From assembly GCA_964442365.1 (NCBI GenBank), contig CAYTZA010000034.1:1-5513 (forward strand): 5,513 bases of DNA, read 5' to 3'. The DNA comes from CAYTZA01 sp964442365 (lineage in GTDB: Bacteria > Patescibacteriota > Minisyncoccia > Phycocordibacterales > DAORIS01). The notes beneath the pieces were generated by a model. The model did no database searches, had not been told where the DNA came from, and worked only from the letters and a program-made list of their open reading frames with translations. Shown here one piece after another: positions 1 through 5,513 of this stretch. How positions within the stretch are numbered: the first letter of the stretch is position 1; the number at the start of each line of letters is the position of its first letter. The position numbers and the translations under genes are program-made.

Positions 1-1145
1 GTAATTTTTTGACTATCAGCAACTGCACGTGCTGGAGTATCAATACGTACACCAAATCCTACTACAACAGTACCTGGGACACTGGTACCAGTTTTAACAT
101 CGTATTCACTGATATCGCCAACTCCTTGGTGTACGATTTTGATTGCAATAGACTCATGTTTGATTTTGGCAATTTCATGAAGTACCGCTTCGAGGCCACC
201 CATTTCATTGGCTTTGATAATAAGGGGTAGAGTTGCTATAGGATTTTCTTCAATCGTGATAGGTCTGTTATTTGTTGTTCCGGCTAGTTTGTTTTTCTTA
301 GCTTCTCCTTCAGCTTCTTGTTTGTTAGTTACTGTTGTAAACACATCACCGACGCGGGGTAGTGTATCCCAACCAATAATACGTACAGGACTTGATATAG
401 TTGCTTCTTTGATTGGTTTACCAAGAAAGTTTTCAAATATACGTACAGGAGAGAAACTTTCTCCAGCAACTACTGCTTGACCAGAATGAACTGTACCGTT
501 TGTAATAATCAGCGTAGCAGTATTGCCTTTCTTTTTGTCTACATGAGTTTCAATAACTACACCACTTCCTGGGGTATTTGTAGAAGCTTTCAATTCTTCA
601 AGTTCTGCAACAAGGAGGATCATTTCAAGAAGTTCTGGTATACCTTCGCCTGTTTTTGCAGAAAGTGGCACAACAGGAATATTACCCCCGTAGCCTTCAA
701 CGTATATTTCGTGTTCAGCAAGACTTTGTTTTGTTCTGTCTATATCCGCGCCATCTTTATCAATTTTGTTGATTGCCACTATATATGGCATGTCTTCTTT
801 TTGGATTGTTTGAAGAGCTTGAATAGTTTGAGGTTTAACTCCATCTTCAGCTGATACGACAAGAATAGCGATATCAGCAACAGTTGCTCCTCGTACACGA
901 ATACTTTGAAATGATTCATGTCCAGGAGTATCTATGAAAGTAATTTTTTTAGTATTTCCTTCTCGATCATGGAGTACTTCATAGGCTCCTATTTTTTGTG
1001 TAATACCTCCAACTTCTTTGTCGGCTATATTACTTTTGCGTATATAGTCGAGGAGTGTTGATTTTCCGTGGTCGACATGACCCATAACCACCACAATAGG
1101 GGGCCTTTCGGATGTCTGTTTAATTGTAGTAGATTCTTTCTTCAT
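1..1145 (-). CDS. infB: Translation initiation factor IF-2, short form without N-terminal domains (3' end outside window)
   Basis: IF-2 is the cytoplasmic GTPase that brings initiator tRNA to the 30S subunit and promotes subunit joining. The visible 381 codons hold all G-domain motifs: G1 GHVDHGKST at residues 22-30, G2 GGIT at 46-49, G3 DTPGH at 72-76, G4 NKID at 126-129 and G5 SAK at 162-164. A beta-barrel domain II follows (about 190-275), then a charged linker, then the start of domain III (about 303 onward, with GVGDISEYDV at 341-350). The rest of domain III and the tRNA-binding C-terminal domain lie beyond the left edge. The ATG at 1145 is firm, because an in-frame TAA at 1169-1167 lies eight codons upstream with no other start between. 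Only 21 residues precede G1, so the usual long N-terminal region is absent. The 20 bases before the ATG contain no G, so there is no Shine-Dalgarno sequence. The expected neighbour nusA is not upstream. Confidence 0.97.
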   Translation of the reverse strand, partial: MKKESTTIKQTSERPPIVVVMGHVDHGKSTLLDYIRKSNIADKEVGGITQKIGAYEVLHDREGNTKKITFIDTPGHESFQSIRVRGATVADIAILVVSAEDGVKPQTIQALQTIQKEDMPYIVAINKIDKDGADIDRTKQSLAEHEIYVEGYGGNIPVVPLSAKTGEGIPELLEMILLVAELEELKASTNTPGSGVVIETHVDKKKGNTATLIITNGTVHSGQAVVAGESFSPVRIFENFLGKPIKEATISSPVRIIGWDTLPRVGDVFTTVTNKQEAEGEAKKNKLAGTTNNRPITIEENPIATLPLIIKANEMGGLEAVLHEIAKIKHESIAIKIVHQGVGDISEYDVKTGTSVPGTVVVGFGVRIDTPARAVADSQKI

Positions 1146-1165
1146 AGAGATTTTAGTGTTATTTG

Positions 1166-1193
1166 ATTATACATATTGAAAGCCGTTTGTACA
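1166..1193 (-). promoter_or_regulatory. Candidate sigma70-type promoter for infB
   Basis: Read on the minus strand, a perfect -10 hexamer TATAAT lies at 1171-1166. A weak -35 TGTACA (4 of 6 matches to TTGACA) lies at 1193-1188, with a 16-base spacer. The predicted transcript start near 1159 would leave a leader of only about 13 bases before the infB ATG. The site falls between the terminator of the preceding minus-strand gene and infB, which is where a promoter is needed. The -10 is convincing and the -35 is not. Confidence 0.55.
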
Positions 1194-1220
1194 CCGTGTC
1201 TCATCTCTGGTGGTTTATAT

Positions 1221-1249
1221 AAAAAAAGACCGCATCGTGAGATGTGGTC
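1221..1249 (-). terminator. Intrinsic terminator after the small membrane protein gene
   Basis: On the minus strand, GACCACATC (1249-1241), a TCAC loop (1240-1237) and GATGCGGTC (1236-1228) form a 9-position stem with one A-C mismatch. Seven T residues follow (1227-1221). The hairpin begins 27 bases past the stop codon of the 1537-1277 gene and lies just before the infB promoter, so it should separate the two minus-strand transcription units. The plus strand has no T-run after the hairpin, so it is directional. Confidence 0.75.
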
Positions 1250-1276
1250 AAGGTTCTGGTGTGATCGACCGACTGT

Positions 1277-1537
1277 TTACTTGGTGAGTTTTGATACACC
1301 TTGGCATATCAAACTCAAGACAGACAGGCCGATAATAAATAAAAAGACTATACCGAAACCTATCATTGCCGCATGCTGTCTCTTTTGTAAACTGGCGAAA
1401 GATACTACCGTGAAAAAGACAAAGAGAGAGATGCATAACATCCAAAGGGCTGTATTTCCAAGAACCGTTGCCATTTTTTCAAAAAATTTAGACACGGCGA
1501 GCCTCCGTATTTGTTTATGGCTACTTACTTTCGCCAT
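1277..1537 (-). CDS. Small hypothetical membrane protein with two predicted helices (86 aa)
   Basis: I do not recognise a family. The 86-residue product has a basic amphipathic N-terminus (residues 1-25, with K3, K8, R11, R12, K17 and K21). A hydrophobic segment follows at about 29-50, then a short polar turn QKRQHA (51-56), a second hydrophobic segment at about 57-79, and a basic tail ending SKLTK. It is most likely a helical hairpin in the cytoplasmic membrane. The ATG at 1537 is preferred because a good minus-strand promoter lies immediately upstream (1581-1553). The frame stays open to an ATG at 1615 (112 aa), but that start would place the promoter inside the gene and overlap the divergent desulfurase. 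No Shine-Dalgarno sequence is visible before either start. A terminator follows the stop codon. The flanking promoter and terminator are the main support for a real gene; its function is unknown. Confidence 0.65.
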   Translation of the reverse strand: MAKVSSHKQIRRLAVSKFFEKMATVLGNTALWMLCISLFVFFTVVSFASLQKRQHAAMIGFGIVFLFIIGLSVLSLICQGVSKLTK

Positions 1538-1552
1538 GATGTTTCTGTAGAT

Positions 1553-1581
1553 ATTAGATACTTTATATTGCAAAAAGTCAA
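1553..1581 (-). promoter_or_regulatory. Candidate sigma70-type promoter for the small membrane protein gene
   Basis: On the minus strand, -35 TTGACT (1581-1576, 5 of 6 matches) and -10 TCTAAT (1558-1553, 5 of 6) are separated by the ideal 17 bases. The predicted transcript start is near 1546, about 9 bases before the ATG at 1537, so the message would be nearly leaderless. This is the best-matched promoter in the window, and it supports the shorter start of the downstream gene. Confidence 0.6.
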
Positions 1582-1596
1582 TAGTAAGGGTAATAT
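1568..1596 (+). promoter_or_regulatory. Possible promoter of the desulfurase-clpB unit, leaderless type
   Basis: TTGCAA (1568-1573) and TAATAT (1591-1596) lie 17 bases apart, each with 4 of 6 consensus matches. The -10-like element ends 7 bases before the ATG at 1604, the spacing expected when transcription starts at the start codon itself. The site overlaps the minus-strand promoter, so the two could compete for polymerase. The matches are weak in AT-rich DNA, but a plus-strand promoter is needed somewhere here because the gene to the left points the other way. Confidence 0.35.
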
Positions 1597-1603
1597 CTAA
1601 ACT

Positions 1604-2809
1604 ATGTCCCCACACTTTTTATCTAAACTATTTAAACAGAAGCGTATATTTTTAGATTATGCTTCAACAACACCGATATCGTTGTCTGTAAAACGTGCGA
1701 TGCTTTCTGTAGAGAAAAAATTTGAAAACCCTTCGTCTTTGTATACTGAAGGGCTTGAAGCACGACGTATTATGCGTGAAGCTCGAAAAAAGGTTGCTGA
1801 TACTATACACGTACGACCACAAGAGATTGTTTTTACTGGTAGTGGTACAGAAGCAGATAATCTCGCTCTTGTGGGTATTGTACGAGCTTGGGCGGGCCCA
1901 AGGAAGCCACATGTCATAGTTACAGATATAGAACACCCAGCGATTTTGGAAGTATGTGCTGTACTTGAAACAGAAGGAGTATTTGTTACGAGAATTAAAG
2001 TAAAAGAAAACGGTATCGTCGATCCAAAAGATATACGTTCGGCTTTGACTGAAGATACAGTGCTCGTATCTGTCATGTATGCCAACAATGAGATCGGTAC
2101 TATTCAGCCACTTAAAGAAATTGCAAAAGTAATTAGAGAATATCGTCATCGTATGGGACGTAATCAACATCTCGACTATCCGTATTTTCATACCGATGCA
2201 AGTCAGGCACCTTTATATCTTGATATAAACAGAGAACATATTGGTGTGGATCTTATGACTCTCGATGGATCAAAAATCTACGGGCCAAAAAGTATTGGAG
2301 TACTATATATGAAAGAAGGAGTACGTCTTATGCCGATTATGTATGGTGGCGGACAAGAACAAGGACTTCGTCCAGGGACAGAAAATATTTCTCTTATAAC
2401 AGGTTTTGCTGAAGCACTATCTTTGGCTGTGAAAAACCGTGAAAAAGAATCAGCACGTCTTAGCACGCTGCAAGCGTATTTCTTTGATCAGTTAGTAAAT
2501 CACTTTGGTGACAAAATACGTATTAACGGAGACAGAACTTTGCGTATACCAAATAATATAAATATATGTGTACAAGGTCTCGATGCAGAATTTGCTGTTA
2601 TACGTCTCGATGAAGCTGATATAGCATGTTCTTCGGCAAGTGCTTGTGCCACACTCAAAGACGGTGCGGGTTCATATGTGATTGGGGCTTTGGGAGAAGC
2701 TGGAAGATCGTGTATTGAATCGTCTTTGCGTTTTACTATGGGAAAATCGACAACAAAAAGAGAGATTGATCAAACTATCGCTACTCTTCAAAAAATAATA
2801 CAAAAATGA
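1604..2809 (+). CDS. iscS: Cysteine desulfurase, group I NifS/IscS type (aminotransferase class V)
   Basis: This PLP enzyme converts L-cysteine to alanine and passes a persulfide to acceptors for Fe-S cluster assembly or tRNA thiolation; the physiological acceptor cannot be told here. The product is 401 aa, close to E. coli IscS (404). Visible landmarks are LDYASTTP (17-24), GSGTEADN (79-86) near the cofactor phosphate, H111 in EHPA, NNEIG (161-165), HTDASQA (196-202), the Schiff-base lysine K224 in DGSKIYGPK, RPGTEN (256-261), and the persulfide cysteine C348 in SSASACAT. The short loop after C348 places it in group I, not with SufS. The residue before K224 is Ser, where IscS has His. A basic 12-residue extension precedes the conserved start, yet the ATG at 1604 is the only option: an in-frame TAA lies at 1598-1600 and no other start codon occurs nearby. 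An AAGGG at 1586-1590 is too far away for a good ribosome site. The symbol denotes the family, not proven orthology. Confidence 0.95.
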   Translation: MSPHFLSKLFKQKRIFLDYASTTPISLSVKRAMLSVEKKFENPSSLYTEGLEARRIMREARKKVADTIHVRPQEIVFTGSGTEADNLALVGIVRAWAGPRKPHVIVTDIEHPAILEVCAVLETEGVFVTRIKVKENGIVDPKDIRSALTEDTVLVSVMYANNEIGTIQPLKEIAKVIREYRHRMGRNQHLDYPYFHTDASQAPLYLDINREHIGVDLMTLDGSKIYGPKSIGVLYMKEGVRLMPIMYGGGQEQGLRPGTENISLITGFAEALSLAVKNREKESARLSTLQAYFFDQLVNHFGDKIRINGDRTLRIPNNINICVQGLDAEFAVIRLDEADIACSSASACATLKDGAGSYVIGALGEAGRSCIESSLRFTMGKSTTKREIDQTIATLQKIIQK

Positions 2810-2815
2810 TATAGT
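2787..2815 (+). promoter_or_regulatory. Possible internal promoter for clpB
   Basis: TTCAAA (2787-2792, 4 of 6) and TATAGT (2810-2815, 5 of 6) are separated by 17 bases, spanning the end of the desulfurase gene and its stop codon. The -10 ends 8 bases before the clpB ATG, again leaderless spacing. It could give clpB expression independent of the desulfurase, but read-through from upstream would explain clpB equally well. No CIRCE (HrcA) operator is visible. Confidence 0.25.
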
Positions 2816-2823
2816 GCTGTTAT

Positions 2824-5513
2824 ATGCCACCACCATTTAGCAATTTCACCACAAAAGCAAAGGAGGCAATACGAAAAGCTCATGAGCTGGCTATTGAACG
2901 TGGTCAAAACCATGTTAATCCATTGCATTTGTTAGTCGCTTTGGTTTTACAAGAAGAGGGTATGGTACCTGCGATTTTAGAGCATTTGGAGATAGATACT
3001 ATTTTACTTACTGATTCAGCTCTTGAATCTATTGAGGGTGTTGAGGGTTCACAAACACTGTCTCCGTCTTTTCAGATATATCTCACTCCAGAACTTGCTC
3101 AGGTTATAGAGGGTTCAGTACGCAATGCTAAAACTCTTGGAGATGAATTTGTTTCTACTGAACATTTGTTTATAGCAATTATGGATATTCCTGGTCGTGC
3201 AAAAGAAATTTTGGCACGATTTAGAATTACACGTGAACAGATTTTGAAAGTACTTGAAGATTTCAAACAAGGCAATATTACTGATTTGAAAGAGCCAAAG
3301 AGAAATAAGACACTAGCAAAATATACTCGTTCTCTAACACAGATGGCGGCAGACAATAAACTGGATCCGGTGATTGGTCGTGATACTGAAATTAGTCGTA
3401 TTATCCAGATTCTTTCTCGTCGTACAAAAAACAATCCTATTCTTATCGGTGAAGCCGGTGTGGGAAAAACAGCGATCGTTGAAGGTCTTGCTGTTCGCAT
3501 GTCTCAAGGAGACGTACCAGAGTCACTCAAAGACAAAGAGCTCGTTTCTCTTGATTTGGGTGCTTTGGTGGCAGGAACAAAATACCGTGGAGAATTTGAA
3601 GAGCGTCTTAAAAATATTATAAAAGAAATCGAACGCTCAGAGGGTAAGGTTATTCTTTTTATCGATGAAATACACACGATTGTTGGTGCTGGTAGTGCTG
3701 AAGGATCACTAGATGCTTCAAATATGTTAAAGCCGGCTCTTGCTCGTGGAGAACTTCGTGCTATCGGTGCAACAACAATCAAAGAATATCAAAAACATAT
3801 TGAAAAAGATCCAGCTCTCACTCGTCGTTTCCAACCGGTATATGTACAAGAGCCATCTGAAGAAGATGCTATTGCTATCTTGCGTGGTTTAAAAGAAAAG
3901 TACGAGGTCTATCATGGTGTGCATATTACTGACGATGCTATTGTCGCAGCTGTAAGGCTTTCTAGTCGATATATTACGGATAGATTTTTACCTGATAAAG
4001 CGGTTGACCTCATAGATGAATCGGCATCATTTTTGAAGATTTCTCTTGAAAACATGCCTCCAATACTTCAACAGACTCATGCCAAGGTTATGCGTTTGGA
4101 AATAGAGAAAGAAGCTCTTAAGAAAGAAGCTGAAAAATCAAAAACTGCTAAAGATCGTGTAAAGGCTATAGAAAAAGAGGTTGCAGATCTAAAAGAGCAG
4201 ACATCAGAACTTGAGATCAAGTGGAACAATGAAAAAGAAATCATTACTGGTATAAAGCTTGCTAAAAAAGATCTTGAAATGCTTCGTCTCGAAGCAGAAG
4301 GTGCCGAGGCTCATGCAGATCTGTCAAAAGCAGCTGAAATACGCTATGGAAAAATCCCAGCTCTTGAAAGAGATCTTGAAGGGAAGTTCAAACGTTTGAA
4401 AAAGCTTCAGGTTTCTCGTCGTATTTTGAAAGAAGAGATTATGGAACAAGATATTGCTGATGTCGTTGCAAAATGGACTGGTATACCGGTATCGCGTATG
4501 CTTGAAACTGAAGCAGATAAACTTTCTCGTATGGAGGAGGTTCTTAAAAAACGTATTGTCGGTCAAGATGAAGCTGTTACAAAAATCTCTGATACGGTTA
4601 AACGAAGTCGTGCAGGTATATCAGATCCTAATCGTCCGATTGGTTCTTTTATGTTCCTAGGCCCAACTGGTGTAGGAAAGACTGAACTTACAAAAGCTCT
4701 TGCTGAGTTTATGTTCGATGACGAGAAAGCTCTCATACGAGTGGATATGTCAGAGTTCATGGAAAAGCATGCGGTTTCAAAACTCATAGGTGCGCCTCCA
4801 GGCTATGTTGGTTATGACGAGGGTGGTGGTCTTACTGAACTTGTTCGACATAGGCCATACTCAGTTATACTTTTCGATGAAATAGAAAAAGCTCACCCAG
4901 AAGTCTTTAACGTTCTTCTTCAGGTTCTCGATAACGGACGCCTTACTGACTCAAAGGGTCGCGTAGTTAACTTTAAGAATGCGATTATAATCATGACTTC
5001 AAACGTCGGTGCTCAGTATATTGATCGTATGCAGAGAATTGGCTTTAGTGAAGAGCGTACTGATGCTTCTGAATATGTCGTGGTTAAAGAAAAAGTAATG
5101 GAGGCTCTTAAGGATCATTTTCGTCCAGAGTTTCTTAACCGTATCGACGATACGATTCTCTTTGATATCTTGTCACAATCTGCTATCGAAGAGATTGTTA
5201 AGATACAAGTCAATTTAGTCAAAGAACGTCTTGCTCAAAAAGAGGTTTCTCTTGAACTTAGTGAAGATGTTATGAAATACCTTGCTAAAGAAGGGTACAA
5301 TCCTCAGTACGGTGCTCGTCCACTAAAACGTCTCATTCAAAACAAGATTCTAAATCCTGTAGCATCGTTTATGATTTCAAAAGATATTATGCGTGGGGGT
5401 GTGATTACGGTTTCTCTTGGCAAAGATGGACAGTTTTCTTTCGATGTTAAAAAGGGACGTAAAGGATCTCTTATGCGTAAAGAGTTTGCTTTACCTGAAG
5501 CAAAAGTAGTCTA
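2824..5513 (+). CDS. clpB: ATP-dependent disaggregase ClpB (Hsp100), stop codon cut by window edge
   Basis: ClpB is a cytoplasmic hexameric AAA+ machine that, with DnaK in known systems, threads aggregated proteins through its pore. The 896 codons show two N-domain repeats (about 5-145). AAA-1 has Walker A GEAGVGKT (209-216), pore loop KYRG (253-256), Walker B ending DE (281-282) and arginine fingers R334/R335. A long M-domain coiled coil spans about 405-540, the ClpB rather than the shorter ClpC length. AAA-2 has Walker A GPTGVGKT (613-620), pore loop GYVG (660-663), Walker B ending DE (685-686), sensor N727, arginine finger R773 and sensor-2 GAR (830-832). The ATG at 2824 is fixed by an in-frame TAG at 2812-2814. 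It lies 14 bases after the desulfurase stop and lacks a Shine-Dalgarno sequence. The last two bases, TA, are probably the start of a stop codon, giving 896 aa (E. coli 857). One oddity is an IGF tripeptide at 739-741, in the position ClpC uses to bind ClpP. Confidence 0.97.
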   Translation, partial: MPPPFSNFTTKAKEAIRKAHELAIERGQNHVNPLHLLVALVLQEEGMVPAILEHLEIDTILLTDSALESIEGVEGSQTLSPSFQIYLTPELAQVIEGSVRNAKTLGDEFVSTEHLFIAIMDIPGRAKEILARFRITREQILKVLEDFKQGNITDLKEPKRNKTLAKYTRSLTQMAADNKLDPVIGRDTEISRIIQILSRRTKNNPILIGEAGVGKTAIVEGLAVRMSQGDVPESLKDKELVSLDLGALVAGTKYRGEFEERLKNIIKEIERSEGKVILFIDEIHTIVGAGSAEGSLDASNMLKPALARGELRAIGATTIKEYQKHIEKDPALTRRFQPVYVQEPSEEDAIAILRGLKEKYEVYHGVHITDDAIVAAVRLSSRYITDRFLPDKAVDLIDESASFLKISLENMPPILQQTHAKVMRLEIEKEALKKEAEKSKTAKDRVKAIEKEVADLKEQTSELEIKWNNEKEIITGIKLAKKDLEMLRLEAEGAEAHADLSKAAEIRYGKIPALERDLEGKFKRLKKLQVSRRILKEEIMEQDIADVVAKWTGIPVSRMLETEADKLSRMEEVLKKRIVGQDEAVTKISDTVKRSRAGISDPNRPIGSFMFLGPTGVGKTELTKALAEFMFDDEKALIRVDMSEFMEKHAVSKLIGAPPGYVGYDEGGGLTELVRHRPYSVILFDEIEKAHPEVFNVLLQVLDNGRLTDSKGRVVNFKNAIIIMTSNVGAQYIDRMQRIGFSEERTDASEYVVVKEKVMEALKDHFRPEFLNRIDDTILFDILSQSAIEEIVKIQVNLVKERLAQKEVSLELSEDVMKYLAKEGYNPQYGARPLKRLIQNKILNPVASFMISKDIMRGGVITVSLGKDGQFSFDVKKGRKGSLMRKEFALPEAKVV

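Larger units (their letters stand above)
1548..1599. repeat. Inverted repeat in the divergent promoter region
   Basis: TAGATATTA at 1548-1556 and TAATATCTA at 1591-1599 are perfect 9-bp inverted copies separated by 34 bases, with centres 43 bp apart (about four helical turns). The left copy is part of a longer TAGATATTAGATA run (1548-1560) that contains TAGATA twice. The copies overlap the candidate -10 elements on both sides. They may be no more than matching AT-rich -10 regions, or they may be operator half-sites for a shared regulator. Confidence 0.5.

Noticed and set aside
1..854. Several plus-strand open frames opposite infB
   Set aside because: They are antisense shadows of the IF-2 coding frame and show no domain or coding signature.
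1176..1550. Plus-strand open frame of 124 codons across the 1277-1537 region
   Set aside because: It lies opposite the small membrane gene, has no recognisable domain or plausible ribosome site, and reads through the terminator and both minus-strand genes' control regions. The minus-strand frame has the hydrophobic pattern, promoter and terminator.
1277..1615. Longer 112-codon version of the small membrane protein starting at 1615
   Set aside because: Its first 26 codons would cover the minus-strand promoter and overlap the first 12 bases of the desulfurase gene. The start at 1537 fits the promoter better, though a longer form cannot be excluded.
1657..2191. Minus-strand open frames opposite the desulfurase
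   Set aside because: They overlap a clearly conserved enzyme frame and show no recognisable protein features.
2807..2809. UGA at the end of the desulfurase as a recoded glycine codon (as in Gracilibacteria/SR1)
   Set aside because: The protein already has full IscS length there, reading on gives no meaningful sequence before clpB, and no in-frame UGA interrupts any gene here.
2810..2823. AGTGCT before clpB as half of a CIRCE heat-shock operator
   Set aside because: The matching TTAGCACTC arm is not present at the required 9-base spacing.
2858..2866. Strong SD-like run AAAGGAGG inside clpB near its 5' end
   Set aside because: It encodes the conserved KAKEA segment of the Clp N domain. The next ATG (2882) is out of frame and opens only a very short peptide, so it is unlikely to start a gene.

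Overview
The window looks like chromosomal DNA from a small-genome, AT-leaning bacterium, most likely a member of the Candidate Phyla Radiation (Patescibacteria, perhaps Parcubacteria). This rests on gene character, not on a search. IF-2 has no N-terminal domains. The cysteine desulfurase carries the DGSKIYGPK and YPYFHTDASQAP motifs that I recall from Parcubacteria. Genes are tightly packed and Shine-Dalgarno sequences are absent or poor. The standard bacterial code fits: no reading frame needs UGA as an amino acid.

Layout. On the minus strand, reading from right to left, a promoter (about 1581-1553) drives a small two-helix membrane protein (1537-1277). It is followed by a hairpin-plus-T-run terminator (1249-1221), then a second promoter (1193-1166), then infB, which starts at 1145 and runs off the left edge. 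On the plus strand, a group I (NifS/IscS-type) cysteine desulfurase (1604-2809) is followed after 14 bases by clpB (2824 to the right edge). The clpB stop codon is probably split by the edge. The two transcription directions diverge from a 66-bp intergenic region (1538-1603), which holds a 9-bp perfect inverted repeat overlapping both candidate -10 elements.

How the genes relate. These are housekeeping functions: translation initiation (IF-2), sulfur mobilisation from cysteine (desulfurase) and protein disaggregation (ClpB). The desulfurase and clpB are likely co-transcribed, but no known pathway links them. No mobile element, CRISPR array, phage gene or RNA gene is visible, and no gene-free stretch exceeds 131 bases.

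Points worth a second look are a ClpC-like IGF tripeptide in an otherwise full-length ClpB, the missing IF-2 N-terminus (fixed by an in-frame upstream stop), the near-leaderless look of all four starts, the divergent promoter with its inverted repeat, and the self-contained unit for the small membrane protein. I found no convincing new multi-gene system.
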